64,000 nucleotides of DNA. Origin: Cellulomonas sp. Leaf334 (GTDB taxonomy: Bacteria; Actinomycetota; Actinomycetes; Actinomycetales; Cellulomonadaceae). Under the pieces are notes generated by a model. That model ran no database searches. It saw nothing but the letters and a program-made list of their open reading frames with translations, and was not told the DNA's origin. The stretch lies in NCBI RefSeq assembly GCF_001424195.1, contig NZ_LMOO01000005.1, forward strand, positions 110,995 through 174,994, read 5' to 3'. Shown here one piece after another: positions 50,101 to 58,567 of this stretch (positions are counted from its first letter, which is position 1; each line of letters begins with the position of its first letter). Made by a program: the position numbers and the translations under genes.

Positions 50101-51828
50101 CGGGAGCAGCCCGCCGCCGCCGAACGCCCCGCCGCCCATCCGCGGCCCGTTGCTCGCCGCCTCGCGACGGCGCTCGACCAGGTCGAGGAGCTCGGAGATC
50201 CGGCGCGAGGTCGTCTCCTCGTCGTTGCCGACCGCGACCACGGGCCCGGAGTCGCGGCGCGCGTGCGGCAGCCACCGGACCCAGGACCACGCGTCGTCGC
50301 CCTCCTGGTCGGCCAGCAGCACCACCGACACGTCGGCCGGGGAGTGCGCCGTGACGACCTGCGCGAGCATCCACGCCGCGACCTGACGGCGCTCGTCGCC
50401 CGTCCCGACGACACCGGTGACACCCGCCCGGGCCAGGGGGACCGCCACGGGGACGTCGGACGCGGTCCAGTGCAGGACCTTCTCGTGGTCCTCGCGTGCC
50501 GGGTCGTTCAGCGACACCTCGCTCGGGACGTCCGCCGTGCCGACGCGCGCCAGCATCCAGTCGGGATCGGTGCGCCGCCGCTCCCAGAGCCGGGCGCGCG
50601 GACCCGTCGCGAACAGCAGCACCGAACCGGGGTCGGGGAGCTCGCCCCGCCGCGCGGCGCTCTCGGCCGTCAGCGCGTCGTACGCCTGCTGCTCGATCCG
50701 CGCGGTGCGCTGCACGAACGTCTGCACGGCCTCGAGGTGCTGGGTGCGCCGCTGCCCGCGCGAGGAGAAGTAGTTCGACGCCGCCATCGCCGGCGACAAC
50801 GCCATGATCAGCAGCGCGTACGGCGACCGCGTGAACCAGTACATCCCCGCGCCCATGATGAGCGGCATGATCATCATCGCGAGCGGGAAGCGCTGCTTGT
50901 CCGGGGTGCGCGGCTCGCTCGGGAGGCGGAAGTCGGTGGTCCGCGGCGGCGGCAGGAGGCGCGGCGGGCGGTTGTAGTCGAGCGTCGCGCCGACGGGGCT
51001 GAGCGAGAGCGACGCGTCGGGGGAGCTCACGCCGGCGACCTCGAGGACGACGTCCCCGACGACGAGCGACTGCCCCGGGGCCCACGCACGTCGCTCGGTC
51101 AGCGCCTCGCGGTCGACGTGCACCAGCGGGCGGTCGGACTCGGGGTCGATCTCGGCGATGCCGTCGAGCGCCTTGCGGGCGTCGACGAGCATGCGGGCGT
51201 ACTTCTTGCGGGAGCGTCCGCGCGTCGGCGCCGCCGAGGCGGGCGGGTCGCGGCGCAGCACGATCGGGCCCTCGAGCGCACGCCGCCGCACGGGGGCGGG
51301 TCGGACCACGCCCACCACGGCGGCCGACGGCTCGACCGTGACCGAACCGTCGAGCGCGACCTCGAGCACGACCGCGCAGGCGGGCACGTCGGCGCCGTCG
51401 ACGCGCACGGACGCGCTCGGTGCGCTGCCGATCTCGTGGCGCCCCAGCGCGAGCCGGTGCACGCGGCCCGCGTCGACCCCCGAGACGAGCCGGACCTCGC
51501 AGGACCCGCCCGGCTCGTGCCAGCTGTCGCCCGGATCGACCCCGAGGCCCACCACGGCGCCGTGCCGCAGCGGTGAGCTCTCGACCGGCTCGGCCGGGTC
51601 CAGCTCACGGCCGTGCCACCACAGCGTCGGTGCGGCCTGGGCGGCGGGGACGACCTCGACGACGCCGAGGTGTCCGGACCCGCGCGGCACGACGCGCTGC
51701 TGGGTGGTCTCGAGCCGCTCCGCGAGAGCGTGCGCCACGTCGCGCACGAGCGACCCGGGCGCGCACTCGAGCACGACGTCGACCAGCTCACCGCCGTGCT
51801 CGGCGGTGGCGCTCACGATCAGTCGCAC
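47191..51828 (-). CDS. FHA-FtsK/SpoIIIE type VII secretion ATPase (EssC/EccC type)
   Basis: A 1545-residue motor. Residues about 1-90 look ubiquitin-like; about 105-170 FHA-like (LGRHEIGSAPSASVRV); two membrane helices lie at about 315-350 and are followed by three FtsK-like ATPase domains. The first is canonical: GTTGSGKS near 735, DYKGGAAFKD, IVIDEFAAL and ATQRP. The second and third have Arg instead of the Walker lysine (GAPRSGRS near 1073, GPRRSGRS near 1368), as in substrate-binding ATPase domains of this family. N-terminal FHA plus two helices is the EssC layout of Firmicutes more than mycobacterial EccC. Start GTG 51828. It is the only core type VII component besides the WXG100 protein here. 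Confidence 0.92.
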   Translation of the reverse strand: MRLIVSATAEHGGELVDVVLECAPGSLVRDVAHALAERLETTQQRVVPRGSGHLGVVEVVPAAQAAPTLWWHGRELDPAEPVESSPLRHGAVVGLGVDPGDSWHEPGGSCEVRLVSGVDAGRVHRLALGRHEIGSAPSASVRVDGADVPACAVVLEVALDGSVTVEPSAAVVGVVRPAPVRRRALEGPIVLRRDPPASAAPTRGRSRKKYARMLVDARKALDGIAEIDPESDRPLVHVDREALTERRAWAPGQSLVVGDVVLEVAGVSSPDASLSLSPVGATLDYNRPPRLLPPPRTTDFRLPSEPRTPDKQRFPLAMMIMPLIMGAGMYWFTRSPYALLIMALSPAMAASNYFSSRGQRRTQHLEAVQTFVQRTARIEQQAYDALTAESAARRGELPDPGSVLLFATGPRARLWERRRTDPDWMLARVGTADVPSEVSLNDPAREDHEKVLHWTASDVPVAVPLARAGVTGVVGTGDERRQVAAWMLAQVVTAHSPADVSVVLLADQEGDDAWSWVRWLPHARRDSGPVVAVGNDEETTSRRISELLDLVERRREAASNGPRMGGGAFGGGGLLPPPVLVVLDGARRIRLLPGLVTLLREGPGVGVYFLCIDEQERQLPEECQAVVVVDGASSTVSVTGEQPVDGVRADQVPRGWFEQLGRSLAPVRDISSEDLAGTLTATSRLLDVLALDPPDARTIAHGWAQGGRTTKAVIGESTDGPFTVDLRADGPHGLVAGTTGSGKSELLQTLIASLAVANRPDEMTFVLIDYKGGAAFKDCSKLPHTVGMVTDLDAHLTTRALESLAAELRRREHQLADAGAKDIEDYLAGREPGDPPMPRLTIVIDEFAALVAELPDFVTGLVDIARRGRSLGVHLLLATQRPAGVVSAEIKSNTNLRIALRVTDRNDSQDVIESGDAAEIPPSLPGRAYARLGHSSLVAFQSSRVGGRPPTAAGGGAVHLERLTWSAVGRPLSAPRAQAEDDIDTPTDLAALVTAVRSAAELAGVAAPPPPWLPALSTEITLDDVLAQGGTSLDRNPFALPYGIVDLPAQQRRDVAVHDLESAGNLAIVGAPRSGRSTVLRTFAAGVATRLSPRDVHVYGLDFGNNALLPLVALPHTGAVVTRDQPDRVARLTRRLRTEISRRQQLLAEQAFADVTEQRAGTGPSRRLPYILVLLDRWEGFIQAFEDYDAGVLIDTWTQILQEGPGAGIKVVVTGDRSLLVGRVSTLTEDRVMLPMSDPGDYAAVGMSPREVPEKLPEGRAFRSQGRQELQVALLDPDPSGPAQVAALQKIARSAIERHDAAADRPEPAQVPFRVDPLPTRVTLAEAHALGGAPLGRTAVPAGVGGDTLALFGLDAEEHGPGVLAVGPRRSGRSTVLLTMGVSALERGWAVGLVTPRRSPLRDLAERPGVVGTLTMESTREEITAFMEGLVPTDDVPTLLLVDDLELVGTDGPLADAIVAHLGNLRDRPGLIVGAGTTDELTSAYRGPAATIKKSRSGLLLSPATPNDGDLLGVRLPRSALGGANPGRGLLVTGGAWQLVQVPVP

Positions 51829-51906
51829 GGCACGCTCTCTCGTCGTCGGTCCCCGGACAGACGGACGGCCCGCCCTCGCAGAGGACGGGCCGGGCTCCGA
51901 CCGGAC

Positions 51907-52179
51907 TCAGATGCGGTCGGCCTCGCCCGTCGCCTGTGCGATGTTGTTGTGGTTCGTACGGACGTCGGCAGCTGCGCCGTCCAGCGCCTCCTGGAGCCGG
52001 TCCAGGTTGGCCCGGTAGTCCTGCCAGGCGGTCCGGAAGTCGTCGGAGTACTTACCCGTCCAGACCGCGCTCTGAAGTCCGCTGTCGACCGCGGTCTTGA
52101 TGTCGGCGGCCTGGAGGGCCTTGTCCTGGAACGTCTTGTAGAGGCTCTGGAGTGTACTGAGCTCTGCACCAACGGCCAC
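51907..52179 (-). CDS. WXG100-family secreted protein
   Basis: A 90-residue helical hairpin of the ESAT-6/WXG100 type, exported by type VII systems usually as a dimer. The turn reads VWTGKYSDDF, giving the W-x-G motif near residue 40, at mid-length as expected. The C-terminal helix lacks a clear YxxxD/E export signal (YRANLD is the nearest). Start GTG 52179 with AGGAG six bases before. It lies 78 bases upstream of the secretion ATPase gene. Confidence 0.9.
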   Translation of the reverse strand: MAVGAELSTLQSLYKTFQDKALQAADIKTAVDSGLQSAVWTGKYSDDFRTAWQDYRANLDRLQEALDGAAADVRTNHNNIAQATGEADRI

Positions 52180-52309
52180 GAAGATCTCCTCGTCTCAGGC
52201 CACACCTGAGCGGCGTGGCGACCCGATGACCCTACCCGTTCAGTCCTGAACCCGGGCGACAGAACCACAGGGACGGCCATGAGGTGGACAGGCTCGGCCG
52301 GCAGCGGGC

Positions 52310-55150
52310 TCACGCCGAGCCGAGCACCGCGTCGTCCGACCCGGGGGCGAGCTCCTCCAGCAGAGCCCGTGTCGCGGGTGACACCGTCGGTGCCCCCGCC
52401 GCGCGCAGCGTCGCCTCGAGGTCGCGGGCGACCGGGAGCACCGCGTCCGCGCCGCCGAGCGCAGCGGCCGCGCGGATCAGGTCCCGCCAGAGCAGCTCCT
52501 CGGTCGGCGCGAGGCGCAGACCCGTCCAGGCGACCGACTGCGCACCCGCCGGGTCGTCGCCGTCCCGGCACAGCACGACCAGCCGGTGCACGGTGTCGAC
52601 GAGGAGCGCCTGCGAGGCACGCTCCAACCGGACGCGGGCCAGCCACGAGTACCGCCCGGCGGGCCGTGCGGACAGCACCGCACCGCGCGCGAGCCGCAGC
52701 GCCGCCGCGAGGTCGCTGCGCTCGGCACCGGGGTTCGCCGCGCCACGGGCCCGCACGAGCAGCGAGCGCACCACGTCCCAGTCCACGACGACGTCGCTGC
52801 CCAGGCTCACGTGCCCGTCGCTGCCGCGGACCAGGTTCGGCCGGCCGTCGGCGTCCGTGCCGAGCCACTCCGCGGTGCGCGCCAACAGGCTCTCCCTGAC
52901 CTCGGTGGTGACGCCCTTCGGCCACAGTGCCGCCGCGAGAACGTTGGCATGGGCACCCTCCGGGTGGAGCGCCAGGTAGACGACGAGCTCGGTCGCGAGC
53001 GCACGGCGGCTGTCGTCGATCGTCCGGGACGTCTCGACGCGCGGCTCACCGAGCACGAGCACGCGCACGGCGGCGGCATCCAGGTCGGCGGGCTCCAGGG
53101 CGCGCGCGGGGGCGGTCACGGGAGGACGCTCGACAGCACCCTCGTGCTCGATCGCGGCACGCCGCTCGTCGACCGCGCGGGCCGGCTCCGGCGCCTCGGT
53201 GAGCAGCTCCCCGAGCGCCGCGACCTGCCGCGACGTGAGCCGGTTGGCGCGCACGTCCAGGCCGAGCACGCGAGCGCTGAGGCGGCCGTCCGCCTCGGCG
53301 ACGAGCTGCCAGCGAGCACCCGGCAGCGCACCGACGCACACGACGCCGAGCGGCGAGCGCTGGTTCGTCGCGGCCAGCTCGACGAGCTGGTGCGCGGCGT
53401 TCCCGACGGGGGTGGAGCCGAGCACGAGGTACTCCGGCACCCACGCCCCGGTGCCGCCGCTGCGCAGGCGGCCGGTGAGCACGCTCGATCCGAGGACGTC
53501 CGCACGACGCTCGCGCAGCCGCGGCAGGACCTCCGCCGCGGACGCCGCCGAGGCGTACCGGTCGCCGGGCAGCGCGTCCAGGCCCGGGGGCAGGTCCACC
53601 CCGGTGACGTGCAGCCCGTCCGACCACCGGTTGGTCGCGAGCTCGGCGGCCCAGGCGCTGGCGACCTCGCGGGCGACGTCCAGGTCGCCGACGATCGCGA
53701 CCGGCCCCTGCGCCGCCTCGAGGTCGATGAGCACGTCGCGCCCGGCGTCGTCGCGACCCAGCGAGACCAGACCGGGGAAGGGAGCGGTGCCCCCGCGTGC
53801 GTCGAGGTCGACGTCCGCGGTGTCGAGGCGCCACGCGGCGCCTGCGCCGAGCACCTGCCAGGGCGCGGGCGCGGTCGTCGACGGGGGGCTGAGCCGGAGC
53901 TCGACGCCCGTCTCGTCGACCACGGCACCGAAGACCCCCGGGAGCTCGCGGCCGGCGGCGCGCAGGTTCTCGGCCAGCTGGCGCAGACCACGGTCCAGCA
54001 GGATGGCGCGCTGCGGGTCGGCACCGATCCGCAGCGCCACCTCGACCTCGACCGCGTCCGGGGACGGCTCGTTCGTCCGACGTCGGCGGCGGAGCTGGTC
54101 GACCGCGACGAGCAGGCCGGCGGCCAGGAGACCGGCACCGATCAGGCCGGCGTTCCCCACACCCTGCTGCTCGGAGGCCACGGCAGTGGCGGCCCCCGCG
54201 GCCGTCTCGGCGACGCCCGCGTCGGTCGCGGGGACGGCGGGGACCTCGCTCACGGGGGGTGCGACGGGCGGGGCCACCTCGGCGACGACCGCGGTGACCC
54301 GCTCGACCCCGACGGCGTCCTCCGGCATGACGAGCAGCCAGTTCGGGTAGATGAGGCGCTCGAGGGTCAGCGCGGCCCCGTCGGGCTGGTCGCGGTGCTT
54401 GTTCAGCTCGAAGACCTCGTGGTACCGCCGTCCGTCACCGAGCGACCGCTCCGCGATGTCCCAGAGGTTGTCGTGGTACCGACCGTCGGGCGGCTGGACG
54501 ACGTAGACGCGCTGGCCCGCGAGCTCCATGCCCTCCTCGGGGCTGAGCTGCACGTCGCCCAGCCAGTAGGTCGTCTCACCCTGCACGGCGGCCTGCTCCG
54601 TGGCGGCCGCCGGGACCGCCTCGACCGGGGACGCCGTCGCGGCGCCGCCGTCGACCGAGACGGAGATGCTGGTCGCGGACCCGCCGGTGTGCTCGGGCAG
54701 GAGGGTCCCGACGGCGGCGGTCGCCTGGGTCGCGGCCGTCGAGATGAGCAGCACGGTCACGACGAGCGTGCGCGCGAGCCGCTGGCTGGGCCCCGCGAGC
54801 GGCACCCGTCGGGGCAGCCCGACACCCGAGAGCGCCGAGCGCAGCTCGACGGCGACACAGACGGTGAACTGCAGCCAGGCGAGCCACACGACCCACACCA
54901 GCACCGCGAGCAGCTGCTCGGTGCTGATCGTGGCGGTCAGCTCGTCGCGACCCGGCAGCGACGTGGGGATCTGCGGGACGCCGCCGAGCGAGACGAGTGC
55001 CAGGGGGACGCCCACGACGAGCAGCAGGAGCAGGAGGCCGGCGCCCACGGAGGCGGCCCTGTTGCGCGACTCGTCGGTGCCTTCCGGACGCTGGAAGCGG
55101 CCGGGACCGATCTCGTGGTCGCTCGGACGGTGGGCGGGTTCGCGTGTCAT
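52310..55150 (-). CDS. LysM and SARP/BTAD domain membrane protein
   Basis: A 946-residue protein. Three membrane helices occur in the first 150 residues, then an extracytoplasmic part with a LysM-like domain (about 215-275, NLWDIAERSLGDGRRYHEVFELN). A fourth helix follows near 332-352, then a large cytoplasmic region ending in a bacterial transcriptional activation domain as in SARP regulators (about 690-940: HPEGAHANVLAAALWP, LLVDTVHRLVVL). It joins wall binding to a cytoplasmic regulatory or protein-interaction repeat. Its ATG overlaps the TadG-like stop by four bases and it precedes WXG100, so it bridges the Tad and type VII parts of the run. Role unknown. Confidence 0.8.
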   Translation of the reverse strand: MTREPAHRPSDHEIGPGRFQRPEGTDESRNRAASVGAGLLLLLLVVGVPLALVSLGGVPQIPTSLPGRDELTATISTEQLLAVLVWVVWLAWLQFTVCVAVELRSALSGVGLPRRVPLAGPSQRLARTLVVTVLLISTAATQATAAVGTLLPEHTGGSATSISVSVDGGAATASPVEAVPAAATEQAAVQGETTYWLGDVQLSPEEGMELAGQRVYVVQPPDGRYHDNLWDIAERSLGDGRRYHEVFELNKHRDQPDGAALTLERLIYPNWLLVMPEDAVGVERVTAVVAEVAPPVAPPVSEVPAVPATDAGVAETAAGAATAVASEQQGVGNAGLIGAGLLAAGLLVAVDQLRRRRRTNEPSPDAVEVEVALRIGADPQRAILLDRGLRQLAENLRAAGRELPGVFGAVVDETGVELRLSPPSTTAPAPWQVLGAGAAWRLDTADVDLDARGGTAPFPGLVSLGRDDAGRDVLIDLEAAQGPVAIVGDLDVAREVASAWAAELATNRWSDGLHVTGVDLPPGLDALPGDRYASAASAAEVLPRLRERRADVLGSSVLTGRLRSGGTGAWVPEYLVLGSTPVGNAAHQLVELAATNQRSPLGVVCVGALPGARWQLVAEADGRLSARVLGLDVRANRLTSRQVAALGELLTEAPEPARAVDERRAAIEHEGAVERPPVTAPARALEPADLDAAAVRVLVLGEPRVETSRTIDDSRRALATELVVYLALHPEGAHANVLAAALWPKGVTTEVRESLLARTAEWLGTDADGRPNLVRGSDGHVSLGSDVVVDWDVVRSLLVRARGAANPGAERSDLAAALRLARGAVLSARPAGRYSWLARVRLERASQALLVDTVHRLVVLCRDGDDPAGAQSVAWTGLRLAPTEELLWRDLIRAAAALGGADAVLPVARDLEATLRAAGAPTVSPATRALLEELAPGSDDAVLGSA

Positions 55151-55611
55151 GGCGCTCCTGTGATCTCGCCGGTGATGCCGAGTGCGGCGCGTGCGGTGGC
55201 CGAGCCCTCGATCTCGAAGCTGTCGATGAGGACGAGCTGGAGCAGGGACGTCGGGACGGTGTCGCTCACGACGACGCTCACCGTGTTGGCGTCGGCCGTG
55301 ACGTCGATCCGCGACGGGCTGTAGCCGCGCGAGGACAGGAACGCGATGGCCTCGGCCCGGGCAGCCCCGGGGTCGATGCGTGCGGTGCCGCCCCCGCGCA
55401 GCGACGCGGCGTCGATCTGGTTGGCCCCGGACCGGGCAGCCTGCTCGGCGTCGTCCATGATGGCGACGCGGGCGTTGAGCGACCGCCCGCCGTCGGCCAC
55501 GAGACCCGCGAGCGCGAACAGCACGACGACCATGCCGACGACGAAGACGGAGGCGGAGCCGCGGTCCCGGTCGGCGAGCCGTGCGCGGAGGGCATCGATG
55601 CGGGTGTTCAC
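55147..55611 (-). CDS. TadG-like pilus assembly protein
   Basis: A 154-residue bitopic membrane protein: a short basic N-terminus with DRDRGSASVFVVGMVVVLFALAGL (helix about 22-42), followed by a secreted domain. This is the TadG/TadE-like layout in which the N-terminal helix is like a pilin. DGGRSLNARVAIMDDAEQAARSGA is typical of TadG-related proteins of actinobacteria. It starts with GTG 55611, two bases after the TadE stop, and overlaps the next gene by ATGA. It probably contributes to anchoring or assembly of Flp pili. Confidence 0.82.
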   Translation of the reverse strand: MNTRIDALRARLADRDRGSASVFVVGMVVVLFALAGLVADGGRSLNARVAIMDDAEQAARSGANQIDAASLRGGGTARIDPGAARAEAIAFLSSRGYSPSRIDVTADANTVSVVVSDTVPTSLLQLVLIDSFEIEGSATARAALGITGEITGAP

Positions 55612-55613
55612 GG

Positions 55614-56039
55614 TCAGCCTCCCGTCCTGCGGTACTCGTCGAGCGGTGCGGAGCTCGACGCCTCGATGCGCGCCGTCCCGGGGAGCCCGATGAAGCCGAG
55701 CTCCGACCACGACACCGTGCAGTCCACGTCGACCGTCAGCATGGCACCCTGCTCGAACACTCCCCGCAGCGTGGCCGGCCGGCACGTCAGGGACGGCGGC
55801 ACCGCCGACGCCGCGACGGTGCGCGCGGCGACGACCGCACTGTCCCGGTCCCGCTCCAGGGTCGCCGCCCGCACCGCGTCACGGGCCATCGCCTGCGCGT
55901 CGCCCTCGGCGGAGACGTAGCGGCCGAACGCCACGATGAGGAAGAGCATCGCGAGGAGCACCGGGACCAGCACGACGATCTCGACCGCCATCGACCCGCG
56001 GTCGCGGTCGAGCTCCGCCGGACGGAGTGCCGCTCTCAT
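55614..56039 (-). CDS. TadE-like pseudopilin, second copy
   Basis: A 141-residue pseudopilin-like protein. The N-terminal RDRGSMAVEIVVLVPVLLAMLFLIVAFG combines the G-x-x-x-x-E prepilin-type site with a hydrophobic helix (about residues 16-40); a secreted domain with two cysteines follows. TadE proteins are minor pseudopilins of tight-adherence pili. Start ATG 56039 overlaps the preceding gene by four bases. Confidence 0.85.
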   Translation of the reverse strand: MRAALRPAELDRDRGSMAVEIVVLVPVLLAMLFLIVAFGRYVSAEGDAQAMARDAVRAATLERDRDSAVVAARTVAASAVPPSLTCRPATLRGVFEQGAMLTVDVDCTVSWSELGFIGLPGTARIEASSSAPLDEYRRTGG

Positions 56040-56461
56040 ACGTCGGGCCGGAACGACTCGATCGGGCCCTGCACGGTCGCGGACACGCGCGGTGCGAACC
56101 CGTCGACGATCTCGAGCGCCCGGCCCGACACGGTCACGCGCACGGTGTCGGCGTCGGGCTGCGTGATCTGGACCTGCAGGTCACGGAACGACGCTCCCCC
56201 GATCGCGTCCGTGTACTCCTGGGCGTGCGTGCGCGCCTCGGCCACCGACGCAGGCGTGCCCCCGCCGACCCGCACGACGCGTGCGGTCTCCCGCGCGATC
56301 GCCCCGGCGACCTCGTTGCCGTACCAGGTCAGCGCGAACTGCACGGTGAGGAAGATGACCAGCATGAGGATCGGCGTGTAGAGCACGAGCTCGATCGAGC
56401 TCGCACCGTCGTCCCGCCGCGCACGATCCCTCATCGCGTCGCGACGACGGGTGGGGGTCAC
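56036..56461 (-). CDS. TadE-like pseudopilin, first copy
   Basis: A 141-residue TadE-type pseudopilin with DDGASSIELVLYTPILMLVIFLTVQFAL, holding the Glu-5-type site and a single helix, then a secreted domain rich in Val and Thr. The GTG start at 56461 overlaps the Flp stop by four bases in GTGA style like its neighbours; ATG 56434 is an alternative that gives 132 residues. Minor subunit of the Flp/Tad pilus. Confidence 0.85.
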   Translation of the reverse strand: MTPTRRRDAMRDRARRDDGASSIELVLYTPILMLVIFLTVQFALTWYGNEVAGAIARETARVVRVGGGTPASVAEARTHAQEYTDAIGGASFRDLQVQITQPDADTVRVTVSGRALEIVDGFAPRVSATVQGPIESFRPDV

Positions 56462-56682
56462 GGCCCGCCGGGTGCGTCGGGGATGTCGATGGCCCGGGCC
56501 TCGCGCTCGATCAGCTGATAGATGATGACGCCGATCGCCGCGGCGATGGCCACCAGGACCCCGGTGATGATGACCCACTCGATGGCGGAGGCGCCCAGGT
56601 CCTCGGACGCGCGCGCCCGTGCGTAGCGTCGGCGCAGCTCATTGGCGAGGAAGAGCAGTGGGCTGGTGGGGGAGAGGTACAT
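56458..56682 (-). CDS. Flp-type major pilin
   Basis: A 74-residue Flp pilin precursor. The basic leader is followed by EDLGASAIEWVIITGVLVAIAAAIGVIIYQLI: cleavage expected after Gly in DLG, Glu at mature position 5, then the hydrophobic helix. The leader of about 30 residues is long for this family. Start ATG 56682. Followed with overlap by two TadE genes. Confidence 0.88.
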   Translation of the reverse strand: MYLSPTSPLLFLANELRRRYARARASEDLGASAIEWVIITGVLVAIAAAIGVIIYQLIEREARAIDIPDAPGGP

Positions 56683-56744
56683 GGGTCTTCCGGTCCTTCC
56701 GACGTCTGTTCGAGGGGGATGAGTCCGGCTGAGCCGGGCAGATA

Positions 56745-57665
56745 CTACCGGGGCTGCATGACGGTCACGAGTGCGGGGTACACGAGGAAGATCAGGAACC
56801 CGACCGCGAGCAGCAGCTGCGCGACGAGCATCGACTCCGAGCTCTCGCCGGCCTTGCCCTCGGCCTCGGCGAGCTCGCGGCGTCGCATCGACCCCGCGCG
56901 GGCCGAGAGCGAGTCCCGGACCTTGGCGCCGTCCTCCGCGACGAGGGCGAGCGCCGCGGCGAGGTCGCGCAGCTCGTCGATCTGGAGCTCCTCACCGAGC
57001 GCGCCCAACTCCGACCAGGGGGTCACGCCGCGTAGGCGGGCCTCGCTGAGCGCGTTGCGGATCCGGACCATGGCCCAGCCGTCGCTGAGCTCCGACGCGC
57101 CCTGCAGCGCCTCGGGAACGCCGCGGCCGCCCGCGAGGCTCATGGCGACGAGGTCGAGGAACGAGCCGACGACGTGCCGGAAGTCGCGGCGGCGCTCCGC
57201 GGCCGTCGAGCGCAGCGCCATCCACGGCACCAGCGCGGCGATCAGCGCGATGACGAGCGAGAACACCAGCGGGATGGTCGGGCTCACGCCGAGCTGGAGG
57301 GCCGTGGCGACGGCGCCGAGCGCGAGCGGCACCAGCAGGCCCGCGACCCCGGCGATCACGCACCGCGCGAGGAACGCGTCGAGCGTGAGCCCGACGATCG
57401 CGAGGTCCGAGCGCAACGGGCGCAGCTCGAACCCCGCGGCGGTGACCCCGCTCGTCGCGCGGCGTCCGAGCGACTGCTGCCACGCCGGGGTCCGGGCTCC
57501 TCGCTCGCCGAGGCCGAGGACGGTCGCCCGCGCGCGGCCCTGGAGCCGCTCCTGGTCGAGCCGGGCGAGCGCGCTGCCCGCGTGCGTCGCGGGCGGCACC
57601 AGGACCAGCACGAGGATCAGCAGGCCGAGCCCGACGACGGCGCCCGCGACGAGGACGCCGGTCAC
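56745..57665 (-). CDS. tadC: TadC-like inner-membrane platform protein
   Basis: A 306-residue protein of the type II secretion F domain family with membrane helices near residues 5-25, about 95-150 and at the C-terminus. The cytoplasmic T2SSF region contains HVVGSFLDLVAMSLAGGRGVPEAL near residue 165 and ALALVAEDGAKVRDSLSARAGSMRRRELAEAEG near residue 225. With TadB it forms the platform that receives pilin subunits. Start GTG 57665 overlaps the TadB stop by GTGA. Confidence 0.88.
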   Translation of the reverse strand: MTGVLVAGAVVGLGLLILVLVLVPPATHAGSALARLDQERLQGRARATVLGLGERGARTPAWQQSLGRRATSGVTAAGFELRPLRSDLAIVGLTLDAFLARCVIAGVAGLLVPLALGAVATALQLGVSPTIPLVFSLVIALIAALVPWMALRSTAAERRRDFRHVVGSFLDLVAMSLAGGRGVPEALQGASELSDGWAMVRIRNALSEARLRGVTPWSELGALGEELQIDELRDLAAALALVAEDGAKVRDSLSARAGSMRRRELAEAEGKAGESSESMLVAQLLLAVGFLIFLVYPALVTVMQPR

Positions 57666-58567
57666 AGCGACTTCTCCGTCGTCGCGACGGGGGTGCGTGC
57701 CGGCGGCGCCGTCGCCATGCGCTCGGGCGTCGCGACGAGGAAGCGATCGGGCACGTCGATGCCCGACAGGCGCTTCATCCACCAGAAGCCCGCGCCGAAC
57801 AGGGCGATCACGACGAGGAGCACGAGCTGCCCGGTGACCGACGAGTACGGGGCGACGTACGTCGGGTTGATCACCGAGATGCCGAGGATCACCGCGAGCG
57901 AGAAGCCCATGACGATCTGCGCGGAGCGGCGCGTCGAGCTGCGCCCGGCCGCGACGCGCTGCCGCATGTCCAGCTCCTCACGCGCGGACTCGGACAGCGA
58001 CGTGAGGACCTGGCGTAGACCCGGGCCGCGCAGGCGCGCGTTGAGGATGAGCGACGCGACGACCAGGTCGGCGCTCGGGTCGTCGAGGTCGTCCGCGAGG
58101 CGCTGCAGCGCCGTTGGGAGCGGCACGCGGACGCGCAGCCGGTCGACGAGCAGGCGCAGCTGCGGCTGGATCGCGGGGGACGCGGCAAAGACAGTCGCGG
58201 GGATCGCCTGCTCGAGGCCGACCGCACCTGCGATCGTGTCGCGCAGCGACTCCGTCCAGGACGCGAGGCCCTCGATGCGGGCCATCGACTGCTTCTCCGC
58301 GCGGGCACCGCCGAACAGCGCCGTCCACGACAGCACGACGACAGCCGCACCGGCGGCGGCGACCGGCCACCGCGTCAGCAGCAGGACGGCCAGCGCGACC
58401 GCCGCGGCCAGGAGCCCGCGCCGACCGATCCGCTCGCCCAGCGACGGACCGCTGCGCTGCACGACGCCGTGCTCGGCGGGACGGGGACGCATCGCCGCGA
58501 TGAGCAGCACGATGCCGACCCCGACGATCCCGCCGGCCAGGATGATGAAGATCGTCGACGGCGCCAT
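57662..58567 (-). CDS. tadB: TadB-like inner-membrane platform protein
   Basis: A 301-residue T2SSF-domain membrane protein: two helices near residues 5-25 and 50-85, a cytoplasmic domain with IEGLASWTESLRDTIAGAVGLEQAI near residue 98, and two C-terminal helices. Partner of TadC. Its ATG at 58567 overlaps the TadA stop by one base (TGATG). Confidence 0.88.
   Translation of the reverse strand: MAPSTIFIILAGGIVGVGIVLLIAAMRPRPAEHGVVQRSGPSLGERIGRRGLLAAAVALAVLLLTRWPVAAAGAAVVVLSWTALFGGARAEKQSMARIEGLASWTESLRDTIAGAVGLEQAIPATVFAASPAIQPQLRLLVDRLRVRVPLPTALQRLADDLDDPSADLVVASLILNARLRGPGLRQVLTSLSESAREELDMRQRVAAGRSSTRRSAQIVMGFSLAVILGISVINPTYVAPYSSVTGQLVLLVVIALFGAGFWWMKRLSGIDVPDRFLVATPERMATAPPARTPVATTEKSL

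Noticed and set aside
48481..51576. A 1031-codon plus-strand frame opposite the FtsK-type ATPase
   Set aside because: Antisense shadow caused by codon bias of the ATPase gene; no start signal or domains.
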